Shown: positions 17,295 to 25,489 of the stretch, piece by piece
Layout of the letters: each line of letters opens with the position of its first letter
Numbering within the stretch: position 1 is the first letter of the stretch
Assembly: GCF_003724155.1 (NCBI RefSeq)
Contig: NZ_RJJQ01000007.1
Span: 124,001-188,000, forward strand
Source: Flexivirga caeni
GTDB taxonomy: Bacteria; Actinomycetota; Actinomycetes; Actinomycetales; Dermatophilaceae
Direction: 5' to 3'
Length of the DNA: 64,000 nucleotides
Notes under the pieces: model-generated
The model's database searches: none
The model's input: only the letters and a program-made list of their open reading frames with translations
Told to the model about the DNA's origin: nothing
Translations under genes and position numbers: made by a program

Positions 17295-17764
17295 GCCTCA
17301 GCTCCTCGATAGGTGACCGTCCCATCCCAATTCCACTGCGGCAGCGACAGATCCGCGGGGACGTCGTCGGCCGACCGGTGATAGCGGTACATCGGATGCC
17401 AGGTCGCCCACCTCCAGTAGTCCAGCACCGCCTGATAGGCCTCGGGGGCCGCGTCCAGACCGGCGTCCTGCAGTGCGGCCGCGAAGCAGTCGACGGCTCG
17501 CTCATTCATCTCGTCGTGCTCGCCGTTGCCGCTGTGGATGCGAACCACGTGAGTGTGGCCGCCATACGTCTGCGTGTAGCGGGGCGGCCCGCCCAGTGCC
17601 TCGCCGAGGTATGCCGCGAGCCGGTCCACGTGATCCGGCTCCGTCCCGCCGTGGAAAGCGTGTCCCACGACCGGATCGGCCATCGCCCGCTCGTGCCAGG
17701 CCGTCGCGATGTGTGTCATACCGGCACCTCCGCCGGCTGCTTCGAAGATCGACTGCTCTGTCAT
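17291..17764 (-). CDS. Group II truncated haemoglobin-like protein
   Basis: A 157-residue protein matching the group II truncated haemoglobin family: HVDRLAAYLGEALGGPPRYT, a probable proximal His in VVRIHSGNG, then ERAVDCFAAALQDAGL. These proteins bind oxygen or NO and help with redox stress. A C-terminal extension (about 125-157, rich in Trp and Tyr) follows the helices. The ATG at 17764 lies 80 bases from a 16-base palindrome. It is the first gene of a two-gene unit with the VOC protein. Confidence 0.78.
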   Translation of the reverse strand: MTEQSIFEAAGGGAGMTHIATAWHERAMADPVVGHAFHGGTEPDHVDRLAAYLGEALGGPPRYTQTYGGHTHVVRIHSGNGEHDEMNERAVDCFAAALQDAGLDAAPEAYQAVLDYWRWATWHPMYRYHRSADDVPADLSLPQWNWDGTVTYRGAEA

Positions 17765-17845
17765 GGCGTGCTCCCGGGTTGTCCTACATCCCCGTCAGTC
17801 TCTCGCATCGCGGGCGACACGCGGAGGGCTCGATGTCAACTCGCC

Positions 17846-17861
17846 GCTACCGATCGGTAGC
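17846..17861. promoter_or_regulatory. TetR-type operator candidate
   Basis: GCTACCGATCGGTAGC is a perfect 16-base palindrome centred between the divergent globin and hydrolase genes, 33 bases before the hydrolase start. The ACCG...CGGT form is common for TetR-family operators. No TetR gene adjoins it. Confidence 0.45.
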
Positions 17862-17894
17862 CGGACGGGCGTTCAACTGGTTGAATCGCTTCCT

Positions 17895-18851
17895 ATGAAG
17901 GCCTCTCGCCGGGTGCGGTTCGTGGACGTGCACGGGCACCGCCGTGCCTACGTCCTGACCGGGCACGGCCCGGCGCTGCTGCTGCACGGCGTGGCGTGTG
18001 ACCACACGACCTGGGACCGGGTCATCCGACCGCTGTCGCGCGACTACACGGTCATCGCTCCTGACCTGCTCGGTCACGGCCAGTCGGCGAAGCCACGTGC
18101 TGACTACACGCTGGGCGGTTTCGCCAACGGCATGCGAGATCTGTTGTCCCTGCTGGAGATCGAACGCGCCACCATCGTCGGGCACAGCTTCGGCGGCGGG
18201 GTTGCGATGCAGTTCGCCTACCAATTTCCCGAACTCACCGAACGGCTGGTGCTCGTCGCGCCGGGTGGCCTCGGTCCGGAGGTCAGCCCGATCATCCGCG
18301 CTGCGACGCTGCCCGGATTCGAGCAGGTCATGGGTGTGCTCACGCTGCCGGGCATCCGGCAGGTCAACACTGTTGGGCTGCGCATCGCACACGCGGCGCG
18401 TCTGCCGGGCACGCGTGACATCGACGAGATCGCCACCGTCTACGACAGTTTCCGCGATCCGCAGACACGGGCTGCGGCACACCACGTGCTCCGCGCCGTC
18501 GTCGACCGGCACGGGCAGGTCGTGACCATGACCGACCGTGCATACCTGACCGAGTCAATGCCACTGTGCGTGATCTGGGGAGCCGAAGACCCGATCATCC
18601 CGGCATCGCAGGCGGACACCGTTGCCGAGCTCGCCCCCGGCGCCCGCGTCGAAATCGTCGAGGACAGTGGGCATTTCCCCCACCGGGACCATCCGGAGGA
18701 GTTCCTGCGCATCGTGCGGGACTTCCTGGCGTCGACACGCCCCTCGGCATACGACCGAGAGCGGCTGCGCCACTTGCTGCGCACCGGTGCCCAGCGCCCC
18801 GTCCGGCGCGCGAGAGCCGGTCAGCGGCCGGTCGCTCCGCTCACCGGCTGA
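17895..18851 (+). CDS. Alpha/beta hydrolase
   Basis: A 318-residue alpha/beta-hydrolase. The oxyanion segment LLLHGVACDHTTWD, nucleophile elbow GHSFGGG (Ser), acid in GAEDPIIPA and His in SGHFPHRDHP make a complete triad. It resembles esterases and haloperoxidase-like hydrolases; substrate is unknown. The C-terminal 35 residues are Arg-rich and probably disordered. The ATG at 17895 has no strong ribosome-binding site; the longer upstream frame would run through the palindrome. Confidence 0.82.
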   Translation: MKASRRVRFVDVHGHRRAYVLTGHGPALLLHGVACDHTTWDRVIRPLSRDYTVIAPDLLGHGQSAKPRADYTLGGFANGMRDLLSLLEIERATIVGHSFGGGVAMQFAYQFPELTERLVLVAPGGLGPEVSPIIRAATLPGFEQVMGVLTLPGIRQVNTVGLRIAHAARLPGTRDIDEIATVYDSFRDPQTRAAAHHVLRAVVDRHGQVVTMTDRAYLTESMPLCVIWGAEDPIIPASQADTVAELAPGARVEIVEDSGHFPHRDHPEEFLRIVRDFLASTRPSAYDRERLRHLLRTGAQRPVRRARAGQRPVAPLTG

Positions 18852-18894
18852 CCGCCCCGGGCGACCACCCCGGCCGGCAGGTACGGTGCGGCGA

Positions 18895-19419
18895 GTGGAC
18901 CTCGTCATACGCGACCGGCAGGACGCCGACCTGCCCGCGCTGGCCGACCTGCTCGAGCGCCAGCAGCCGCAGACCCGCTATCCGTTCATCTGGCCGTTCC
19001 CGCGGCCGATCGAGGAATTCCTGAAACGACCGACCGAGTTGCGCTCCTGGGTCGCGGAACTGGACGGGGAGCTCGTCGGGCACGTCGCCGTCGAGCGTGT
19101 CGAAGACGACCCGATCGGGCGGTCCTGGGCGGCCGCGCACGGGGCATCGATTGACGAACTCCGTTGCGTCGGAGTCTTTTTCAGTGACGTCTCCAAGTCG
19201 GGCCAGGGCATCGGATCACGGCTGCTCGCGCTGGCCACCCAGGTCGCGCGGGCCGAGGGTTATCCGGTGCTCGACGTCGTCACTGCGCACCGGGTCCCGA
19301 TCGACCTCTACCTGCGCCGCGGCTGGCGGATCATCGACACCGTCCAGGCCCCGTGGCACCCGGAGACCGACCTGCCCATTCACCTGATGATCCTGCCGAG
19401 GTCGGCGAGTAGCGTTTAG
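18895..19419 (+). CDS. GNAT-family N-acetyltransferase
   Basis: A 174-residue GNAT protein with the acetyl-CoA motif A (GVFFSDVSKSGQGIGSRLL) and motif B (LDVVTAHRVPIDLYLRRGWR). The N-terminal RDRQDADLPALADLL is typical. Substrate unknown. GTG at 18895 is the likely start, 43 bases after the hydrolase gene. It ends 2 bases before the next ATG, so the oxidoreductase downstream is in the same transcript. Confidence 0.8.
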   Translation: MDLVIRDRQDADLPALADLLERQQPQTRYPFIWPFPRPIEEFLKRPTELRSWVAELDGELVGHVAVERVEDDPIGRSWAAAHGASIDELRCVGVFFSDVSKSGQGIGSRLLALATQVARAEGYPVLDVVTAHRVPIDLYLRRGWRIIDTVQAPWHPETDLPIHLMILPRSASSV

Positions 19420-19421
19420 GT

Positions 19422-20372
19422 ATGACGAAACTGGGTTACCAGATCCCGAACTTCAGCTATCCCGGCGTCGCCGTCGACCGGATCTTCCCGACCGTCGTGC
19501 AGCAGGCGAAGGAAGCGGAGGCCGGCGGATTCGACACGGTCCTGGTGATGGACCACTTCTATCAGCTGCCTGCACTGGGCGACCCGGACGAGCCGATGAT
19601 CGAGTGCTATGTCCTGCTGTCGGCGCTCGCGCAGCACACCACCCGAGTCCGGCTGTCCGCCCTGGTCACCGGCAACACCTACCGCAACCCGACACTGCTT
19701 GCCAAGGAAATCACCGCGCTCGACGTGGTCTCCGGCGGCCGGGCTCAGCTCGGCATCGGCGCGGGCTGGTACGAGCTCGAACACGACTCTCTCGGCTACG
19801 AATTCGACACCTTCACTGATCGGTTCGAGCGACTTGAGGAGGCGCTGCAGATCATCCTGCCGATGCTTCGAGGCGAGCGGCCGACCTTTCAGGGGAAGCG
19901 ATACCAGGTCCGCGATGCGATCAACTCGCCGGCACCGCTACGGCCCATACCGGTGATGATCGGGGGTGGCGGCGTCCACAAGACGTTGCGCATGGTCGCG
20001 CAGTATGCCGACGAGTCCAACCTCATCTGCGCCAAGGACGAGCTGCCGGCCAAACTCGCGGCGCTGGACGAGCACTGCGAGCGGCTGGGCAGGGACCGTG
20101 CGCAGATCACCGTCAGCTACCAGACTTCGGCGTGCATCGCGCCCACCCGGGAGCAGGCGCAGCGCGAATTCGACGACTACCTGGAGCGCACGCCACGAGC
20201 GCAGACGCGCGCCGCATCGGTGATCGTGGGCTCGTCGGACGAAGTCGCCGCGGCATACGCCGATCTGCTCGCGATCGGCATCGACGGCATCACCGTCAAC
20301 GCTCCGGCCAACGGCCACCTCCCCGGCCGGGTCCAGCTGCTCGGAGAAACCCTCGCGCCGCTGATCGGCTAG
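19422..20372 (+). CDS. LLM-class F420-dependent oxidoreductase
   Basis: A 316-residue TIM-barrel enzyme of the luciferase-like family. LGYQIPNFSYPGV at the start, VLVMDHFYQLP, GRAQLGIGAGWYELEH and IPVMIGGGG are the usual marks of F420-using members. Substrate unknown. The ATG lies in a GTATGACG octamer only 2 bases after the preceding stop, so it depends on coupling. An IS element is inserted exactly in its stop codon; the element's first base recreates TAG, so the protein is intact. Confidence 0.85.
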   Translation: MTKLGYQIPNFSYPGVAVDRIFPTVVQQAKEAEAGGFDTVLVMDHFYQLPALGDPDEPMIECYVLLSALAQHTTRVRLSALVTGNTYRNPTLLAKEITALDVVSGGRAQLGIGAGWYELEHDSLGYEFDTFTDRFERLEEALQIILPMLRGERPTFQGKRYQVRDAINSPAPLRPIPVMIGGGGVHKTLRMVAQYADESNLICAKDELPAKLAALDEHCERLGRDRAQITVSYQTSACIAPTREQAQREFDDYLERTPRAQTRAASVIVGSSDEVAAAYADLLAIGIDGITVNAPANGHLPGRVQLLGETLAPLIG

Positions 20373-20382
20373 AGCGTGTCTC

Positions 20383-20874
20383 TTAATGTGTTTTGAGGTA
20401 GATGATGCTGGCTGCCAGGAGGATGCCGCCGAGGAAGGTGCGGGCGTGTTTGTCGTAGCGGGTGGCGATGGCGCGCCATTGCTTCAGGCGTAGGTAGCTG
20501 CGTTCGACGGTGTTGCGTTTCTTGTAGGTGCCGGGGTCGAACTTCGGTGGCCTGCCGCCGCGGCTCCCGCGTGCCTTGCGTTGCGCGACCTGGTCAGACC
20601 GTTCGGGGATCGTGTGCGCAACCCGGCGGTGTCGCAACGTGTTTCGCGTGGAGGGATGCGAGTACGCCTTGTCCGCCAGCAGCCGGAATCCGGTTCCCCG
20701 ACCCGCAGCTTTGCGGTCATCCAGCAACGGCACCAGTTGCGGGTTGTCTCCGGCCTGGCCCCCGGTCAACCGCACCTGCACCGTGGCCGTGGCCTGATCG
20801 GCCAACGAGTGGATCTTGGTCGATAGCCCGCCGCGGGAGCGACCCAGAGCGTGATCAGCAGGCTCGGACGGCAA
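20383..20874 (-). CDS. IS5-family transposase, second reading frame
   Basis: The C-terminal part of the DDE transposase, about 163 residues as an open frame. RLLADKAYSHPS contains the second catalytic Asp and NTVERSYLRLKQWRAIATRYDK the final Glu. Residues GRSRGGLSTKIH near the start are typical of the IS427 group. It needs a frameshift from the upstream frame, because no good start signal exists; the frame is open back to about 20900, where a run of five G bases on the coding strand (20895-20899) is a possible slip site. Confidence 0.8.
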   Translation of the reverse strand: MPSEPADHALGRSRGGLSTKIHSLADQATATVQVRLTGGQAGDNPQLVPLLDDRKAAGRGTGFRLLADKAYSHPSTRNTLRHRRVAHTIPERSDQVAQRKARGSRGGRPPKFDPGTYKKRNTVERSYLRLKQWRAIATRYDKHARTFLGGILLAASIIYLKTH

Positions 20875-21301
20875 ATTCTTGTAATTCGATCCTGCCCCCT
20901 GTGTCCCGGTCAGCGTCCGCGCCGGGCACCTCGGTCACTGAATCATGCCGGGCACCGGCAGCGTGCTGGTGCGCGCGCACGATCGTGGAGTCCACCGCCA
21001 GCAGTTGCTCGACCCGGTGACCGGCATCAGCTGGCAGCAGCCCGGCCTGCTGGGCCGCGTCCATAATCTGCTGGTAGGTGCCATCGGTTGACCAGCGAAA
21101 ATGCCGCTTCCACACCGTTTTCCACGGCCCGAACTCGGCAGGCATATCCCGCCACGGCGACCCGGTGCGGTACCGCCAACAGATGCCTTCCAGCATCGTG
21201 CGGTGATCAGCCCACGGCCGTCCCCGACGACCTGACGACGACGGCAGCACCGGTTCCACAACTGCCCAGAACTCATCCGAAATCTGTCCCTGACGCACCA
21301 T
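20855..21301 (-). CDS. IS5-family transposase, first reading frame
   Basis: The N-terminal part of the transposase, 148 residues from the Met at 21301. It has the DUF4096-type domain (ISDEFWAVVEPVLPSS, TMLEGICWRYRTGSPWRDMP) and the first catalytic Asp in LLAVDSTIVRAHQHAAG. The frame ends shortly after a G run where translation may shift into the second frame. An alternative start lies 36 bases upstream, still inside the element. Confidence 0.8.
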   Translation of the reverse strand: MVRQGQISDEFWAVVEPVLPSSSGRRGRPWADHRTMLEGICWRYRTGSPWRDMPAEFGPWKTVWKRHFRWSTDGTYQQIMDAAQQAGLLPADAGHRVEQLLAVDSTIVRAHQHAAGARHDSVTEVPGADADRDTGGRIELQEFAVRAC

Positions 21302-21510
21302 GCATCCCACGCTCCCAGGACAACCACCCCACATTTGGGAGACACGCTCTAGGCCTGCGCAGGGCGATACCATCATGGACGGGCAGCCGCAGGCGTCAAC
21401 AACCGGCCCGAGTGGGCAGGTGAGTCGCTCTCATTTCCGACGACGTCTGTCATGAGGCCAGGCACCTCGGGCAAGAACTTCAGAGAGACCCGCCCGATGG
21501 GCAACAACGC

Positions 21511-21825
21511 TCAGATCGCTGCGCTACTCGGCCATGTGCGGTCCGCGTTGATTGCCATCTTCATCCGCGCAGCCGATTCGACGTCGATATCGGTCGCGTT
21601 CGCGAGGGCGCACAGATTCCAGATCACGTCGAAGATCTCATGGCCGAGGGCCACCCGTGCGGAGGCTCTGTCATCTGCGGAAGCCTGCTGGTAGGCGGTC
21701 AACGCATCAGCGACCTCGCCGGCTTCCGCCACAACGTGCAGCATCCGCGCGGCGGAATCTGCCTGATCCCAGCCGTGCGCGACGGACAGCTGTCGGGCGT
21801 TCTGGCAGATCTCGTCAAGCGTCAT
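21511..21825 (-). CDS. MazG-like nucleotide pyrophosphohydrolase
   Basis: A 104-residue all-alpha NTP pyrophosphohydrolase-like protein. AEAGEVADAL and LGHEIFDVIWNLCALAN supply the acidic metal-binding helices of the MazG family. The length fits single-domain family members, which hydrolyse nucleoside triphosphates, often as house-cleaning or phage-response enzymes. It sits between the IS element and a toxin-antitoxin pair in DNA without the GTATGNCG octamer, so it is probably accessory. GTG at 21828 is an alternative start. Confidence 0.75.
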   Translation of the reverse strand: MTLDEICQNARQLSVAHGWDQADSAARMLHVVAEAGEVADALTAYQQASADDRASARVALGHEIFDVIWNLCALANATDIDVESAARMKMAINADRTWPSSAAI

Positions 21826-21961
21826 CACCTGACGATAGCGAGCATCTCGGGCAGCAGTCGGCGCGTTGCTCGCCGAGATGAGCGGGGATCACTGACTGGT
21901 GCCCCCTGGACGCACCGGGAGCCTGACTTTCTCAGCTGCAGTAGCTCACGAGGGCCGAGCG

Positions 21962-22306
21962 TCACAGATCCACTACCCGCCGCAGACCGGCATCGACCGC
22001 ATCCATCAGACTGTCCGGAAGTTCCACGCCCGTGTCGTCAAGGTCGGAGCGGTCAATCGTCATCGGCTGCGAGACATTGACCACCGAATCCTTCGGCAAG
22101 CCGGAGGCCAGCGCCGGGACGAAAACGTTGCCTGGGTGCCTTGCCAACGCCGTGTTGGACGTGATCGGCAGAACGACCACGGTAGAGATTCGCGACGCGT
22201 TATAGCGGTCGGACTGCACGATGACGGCCGGTCGGCGCTTAGCCGGGGCGCTGCCCCGGGGTTCGCCGAAGTCGACCCAGCACACCTCCCCGCGCCGGAT
22301 CACCAT
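21962..22306 (-). CDS. PemK/MazF-family toxin (endoribonuclease)
   Basis: A 114-residue toxin of the PemK/MazF fold. IRRGEVCWVDFGEPRGSAPA, KRRPAVIVQSDRYN and VVVLPITSN are the expected sequence blocks, and VVNVSQPMTIDRSDL the later strand. Family members cut mRNA at short sites when the antitoxin is lost. The start overlaps the antitoxin gene by 7 bases, so the pair is translated from one message, antitoxin first. Confidence 0.88.
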   Translation of the reverse strand: MVIRRGEVCWVDFGEPRGSAPAKRRPAVIVQSDRYNASRISTVVVLPITSNTALARHPGNVFVPALASGLPKDSVVNVSQPMTIDRSDLDDTGVELPDSLMDAVDAGLRRVVDL

Positions 22307-22548
22307 TCGTCCGAAACGATGACGAGGCGGGCATTCGCGGTATGACGCAACTGAGCGGACTCATCACCAGGCTGCCCGACCTCATCGATCGCATCGTTGA
22401 TCTGCTCAGTCAGGTCCGCGTCAGCCAACGCGTCCGCGTATTGCTCGGCCGCGCGCCGGTAGAACTCCGACCGGGTCATCCCGTGCCGTTGAGCAACGCG
22501 GTCGAAACGCTCCGCCTCGCTGTCCGGGAGACTGATCGCCGTCTTCAT
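22300..22548 (-). CDS. Ribbon-helix-helix antitoxin
   Basis: An 82-residue antitoxin. The N-terminus KTAISLPDSEAERFDRVAQR continues to GMTRSEFYRRAAEQY, the ribbon-helix-helix DNA-binding pattern; the C-terminal half would bind the toxin. GGAGG lies just before the ATG, and an inverted repeat GTATAA/TTATAC 9 bases upstream is a probable self-operator overlapping the promoter. Confidence 0.85.
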   Translation of the reverse strand: MKTAISLPDSEAERFDRVAQRHGMTRSEFYRRAAEQYADALADADLTEQINDAIDEVGQPGDESAQLRHTANARLVIVSDEW

Positions 22549-22556
22549 GTCCTCCA

Positions 22557-22572
22557 GTATAACTTTTTATAC
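22557..22572 (-). promoter_or_regulatory. Toxin-antitoxin promoter/operator
   Basis: GTATAA and TTATAC form a perfect 6-base inverted repeat around CTTT. It is the most AT-rich spot nearby, doubles as a -10-like sequence, and sits 9 bases before the antitoxin start, the normal place for autoregulation. Confidence 0.55.
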
Positions 22573-22619
22573 CCGGAGCCATCGCGAACTACTCGCCGAG
22601 GCAGCCTCCGGCGGTCCGC

Positions 22620-23513
22620 TCACCAGCCGCGCTCGGCGAGCCGGTGCGGCTGCGGAATCTCCTCGACATTGATGCCGACCATTGCCTCGCCGAGACCACG
22701 CGAGACCTTGGCGATGACGTCCGGGTCGTCATAGAAGGTGGTCGCCTTGACGATCGCCTCGGCGCGCTCGGCGGGGTTGCCCGACTTGAAGATGCCCGAG
22801 CCGACGAAGACGCCCTCGGCACCGAGCTGCATCATCATCGCGGCGTCCGCCGGGGTGGCGATGCCGCCCGCGGTGAAGAGCACGACCGGGAGCTTGCCGG
22901 CCTCGGCAACTTCCTTGACGAGTTCGTATGGCGCCTGCAATTCCTTTGCCGCGACATACAATTCGTCCTCGGGCAGGCTCCCCAGCCGGCGGATCTCCTG
23001 CCGGATCTGCCGCATGTGTGTGGTGGCATTGGAGACGTCTCCGGTGCCGGCCTCACCCTTGGAACGGATCATCGCCGCACCCTCGGTGATGCGGCGCAGG
23101 GCCTCGCCGAGGTTGGTCGCACCGCACACGAACGGCACGGTGAACTCCCACTTGTCGATGTGGTTGGCGTAGTCGGCAGGCGTCAGCACCTCGGACTCGT
23201 CGATGTAGTCGACGCCAAGACTCTGCAGCACCTGCGCCTCGACGAAGTGACCGATGCGTGCCTTGGCCATCACGGGGATCGAAACGGCCGCGATGATGCC
23301 GTCGATCATGTCGGGGTCGCTCATCCGGGACACCCCGCCCTGCGCCCGTATGTCGGCAGGCACCCGCTCGAGCGCCATGACCGCGACGGCCCCGGCGTCC
23401 TCGGCGATCTTCGCCTGGTCCGGCGTGACGACGTCCATAATGACGCCGCCCTTCAGCATCTCCGCCATACCACGCTTGACTCGGGCGGTGCCGGTCTCTG
23501 CCACGTTCGTCAC
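22620..23513 (-). CDS. pdxS: Pyridoxal 5'-phosphate synthase, lyase subunit
   Basis: A 297-residue PdxS, which forms PLP from ribose 5-phosphate, glyceraldehyde 3-phosphate and ammonia from Pdx[41 protein letters not shown], a Lys in [14 protein letters not shown] and [14 protein letters not shown] are near-invariant family blocks. Start GTG at 23513 with AAGGAG 8 bases upstream. The glutaminase gene pdxT, often nearby, is not in the window; the position downstream is taken by the toxin-antitoxin, MazG and IS genes. Confidence 0.95.
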   Translation of the reverse strand: MTNVAETGTARVKRGMAEMLKGGVIMDVVTPDQAKIAEDAGAVAVMALERVPADIRAQGGVSRMSDPDMIDGIIAAVSIPVMAKARIGHFVEAQVLQSLGVDYIDESEVLTPADYANHIDKWEFTVPFVCGATNLGEALRRITEGAAMIRSKGEAGTGDVSNATTHMRQIRQEIRRLGSLPEDELYVAAKELQAPYELVKEVAEAGKLPVVLFTAGGIATPADAAMMMQLGAEGVFVGSGIFKSGNPAERAEAIVKATTFYDDPDVIAKVSRGLGEAMVGINVEEIPQPHRLAERGW

Positions 23514-23668
23514 TTCGAGGACTCCTTGTTCACGTCTGGATACCGTTCCAGGATAGAGCCGTCAATCGGCAGCTTCATGCCAGCCAAGCCTTCATGGCAC
23601 TTTTCGGCCACGGCGCGCTCCGGCCACGGCTGACCGGCCCTCTTGATTGATCGGACCCCTTACGCAAT

Positions 23669-23707
23669 GAGCGGACCCCATACCCGGGCCGGATTGTGGG
23701 TCCGCTC
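23669..23707 (-). terminator. Hairpin downstream of the pimA operon
   Basis: GAGCGGACCC (23669-23678) pairs perfectly with GGGTCCGCTC (23698-23707). It lies between the end of the LemA-like gene and pdxS, both on the minus strand, so it probably ends the upstream transcript. Two further GGACCC-type boxes flank it. Confidence 0.5.
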
Positions 23708-23741
23708 GTTCAGTTGTGGGTCCTCTCGATCGGGAGCACGG

Positions 23742-24317
23742 TCAGAGCCCGTCGGGGAGACGGTCGTCGAACTCGATGACCGACGGCAGCGCGGTGTGGC
23801 CGGCGAGCCGGAGGAAGCGCACCGGTGGCCGGTGCCGCAGGCGGCGCACGTCGCGCACGGCGTCATTGTGAAACCGGCGGGCGATCTCAACCCGCTGGCC
23901 GGCCGACCGCAAGCGCTCGACCACGTCCGGCCACCCGGAGTTCTCGTCGCGCAACTCGGCGATGACGTCCGGCGTGAGGGTCGTGCAGATGACCTGGGTG
24001 AGCGTCGACTCGACGGCGGCCCGCTGGTCACCGATGCCGTCGGCACGCAACTCCTCCCCCGGCGACGTGCTGTCCGCAGCATCGAGTGAGGCACTGGCCG
24101 CGTCCGCCAGCAGCGCCGAGCTCGCCGGGTCGAGTGCCCCGGAGCCGGCGACCTCGCGCACCACCTCGGCCCGCCGCACCAGCTGGGCGTCCAGCGCCGA
24201 CACCGACCCTTCGACCTTGGTGTGCAGCCGGTCCAGCCGCGCGGCCGTGTAGGAGAGATACCACGCGACCAGCGCGACCAGCGCGATGACGAAGGCGGTC
24301 CAGGCGACCGCTCCCAT
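23742..24317 (-). CDS. LemA-like membrane protein of the pimA operon
   Basis: A 191-residue protein with one N-terminal membrane helix (about 4-24) and a helical coiled region (HTKVEGSVSALDAQLVRRAE) like LemA-family proteins. The C-terminal part (RRFHNDAVRDVRRLR) matches actinobacterial proteins encoded after pimA. Its ATG overlaps the pimA stop by one base (TGATG), so it is co-translated. Function unknown; a role at the membrane near PIM synthesis is only suggested by position. Confidence 0.7.
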   Translation of the reverse strand: MGAVAWTAFVIALVALVAWYLSYTAARLDRLHTKVEGSVSALDAQLVRRAEVVREVAGSGALDPASSALLADAASASLDAADSTSPGEELRADGIGDQRAAVESTLTQVICTTLTPDVIAELRDENSGWPDVVERLRSAGQRVEIARRFHNDAVRDVRRLRHRPPVRFLRLAGHTALPSVIEFDDRLPDGL

Positions 24318-25489
24318 CAGCTGCGGCCCCGCAACGCACGCTTCGCCCGGCCGGCCGAAATCGTACGCACGGCATACGGTCTCGCGGCGCGGCAGGTCTC
24401 GTAGACATCCATCACGTCGGCGGAGACCCGGTCCCAGTCGAACTCGCGCGCACGGATCGCACCGCTGCTCGACAGCGCTGTCCGCAGGCGCGGATCACGC
24501 ACGACGCCCAGCACGGCCTGCGCCAGCGACTCCGCATCCGCGGTCCGGAAGAGCGCGCCCGCAGTGCCGCCGAGCACGTCCGCGAACGACGGCAGGTCGC
24601 TCGCCACGACCGGCACGCCCGCGCTCATCGCCTCCACCAGGATGATCCCGAAACTCTCCGAGCCGGTGTTCGGCGCGACATACGCGTCCACCGAGCGCAG
24701 CAACGACGCCTTGTCCGGTTCGCTGACCATGCCGAGGAACTCGGTCGCCGCTTGCACCGTAGCCGGCGTATGCCGCATCAGGTCCCTCGGATCGCCCGGC
24801 CCCGCGACCAGCAGCCGCAGTCCCGGCATCGCATGCAACAGCGCCGGCATCGCCTCGAGCAGCACCGCCAGTCCCTTGCGCGGCTCTTCCAGCCGGCCGA
24901 GGAACGCGATCGTCGGCCGCTGGGCCGTCCCCTGCCAGTGCGGTGCGAGCGGTGCCGACGCAAAGCGGTCGACGTAGACACCGTTCGGGATGATCACCGC
25001 GTCGGCGGTGCCTTCGTGCCGGTGAATGGTGCGTAAAGCCTCTGGTGACACCGCGATCCGGCCGCTGAGCTTCTCCAGTTGAGGGCCCAGCACCGGCATG
25101 ATCGTCAGCAACGCACGCGACCGCATCGTGCTGGAGTGGAACGTGCCGACCACCGCACCGTCGGCGGCCATCATCGCCAGCATCGAGACGCTCGGCGAGA
25201 ACGGTTCGTGCACGTGCAGCACGTCGAACTCGCCCCGGTCGATCCACCGCGCGACGCGCGCCGCCGTCACCGGGCCGAAGAGCAGCCGGGCCACCGAACC
25301 GTTGTAGGGCACCGGCACCGCGCGACCGGCCGAGTCGACGTATGACGGCAGGTCGATGTCCTCGTCGGCCGGCGCCAGCACCCGCACGTCGTGTCCCTGG
25401 GAGAGCAGCCGCTCGGCCAGGTCACGCACATGGAACTGCACCCCGCCGGGGATGTCGAAGGCGTACGGGCTGACCATCCCGATCCTCAT
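24317..25489 (-). CDS. pimA: Phosphatidyl-myo-inositol mannosyltransferase
   Basis: A 390-residue GT4 glycosyltransferase that adds the first mannose from GDP-mannose to phosphatidylinositol at the inner membrane face. RIGMVSPYAFDIPGGVQFHV at the start, VHEPFSPSVSMLAM, AFLGRLEEPRKGLAVLLEA and the nucleotide-binding ESFGIILVEAMSAG are characteristic of PimA. The ATG at 25489 overlaps the stop of the acyltransferase gene by 4 bases. Order with neighbours matches Rv2612c-Rv2609c of Mycobacterium tuberculosis. Confidence 0.93.
   Translation of the reverse strand: MRIGMVSPYAFDIPGGVQFHVRDLAERLLSQGHDVRVLAPADEDIDLPSYVDSAGRAVPVPYNGSVARLLFGPVTAARVARWIDRGEFDVLHVHEPFSPSVSMLAMMAADGAVVGTFHSSTMRSRALLTIMPVLGPQLEKLSGRIAVSPEALRTIHRHEGTADAVIIPNGVYVDRFASAPLAPHWQGTAQRPTIAFLGRLEEPRKGLAVLLEAMPALLHAMPGLRLLVAGPGDPRDLMRHTPATVQAATEFLGMVSEPDKASLLRSVDAYVAPNTGSESFGIILVEAMSAGVPVVASDLPSFADVLGGTAGALFRTADAESLAQAVLGVVRDPRLRTALSSSGAIRAREFDWDRVSADVMDVYETCRAARPYAVRTISAGRAKRALRGRS

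Larger units (their letters stand above)
20372..21349 (-). mobile_element. IS5-family insertion sequence (IS427-like)
   Basis: A complete element of about 978 bases. Terminal inverted repeats start GAGCGTGTCTC at the left (20372) and end GAGACACGCTC at the right (21349); similarity continues inward as TTAATGTG versus CCAAATGTG. The target is CTAG, with TA duplicated on each side (20370-20371 and 21350-21351). Two overlapping minus-strand frames encode the transposase. No GTATGNCG octamer occurs in it, as expected for recently acquired DNA. Near-identical ends suggest it may still be mobile. Confidence 0.88.
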
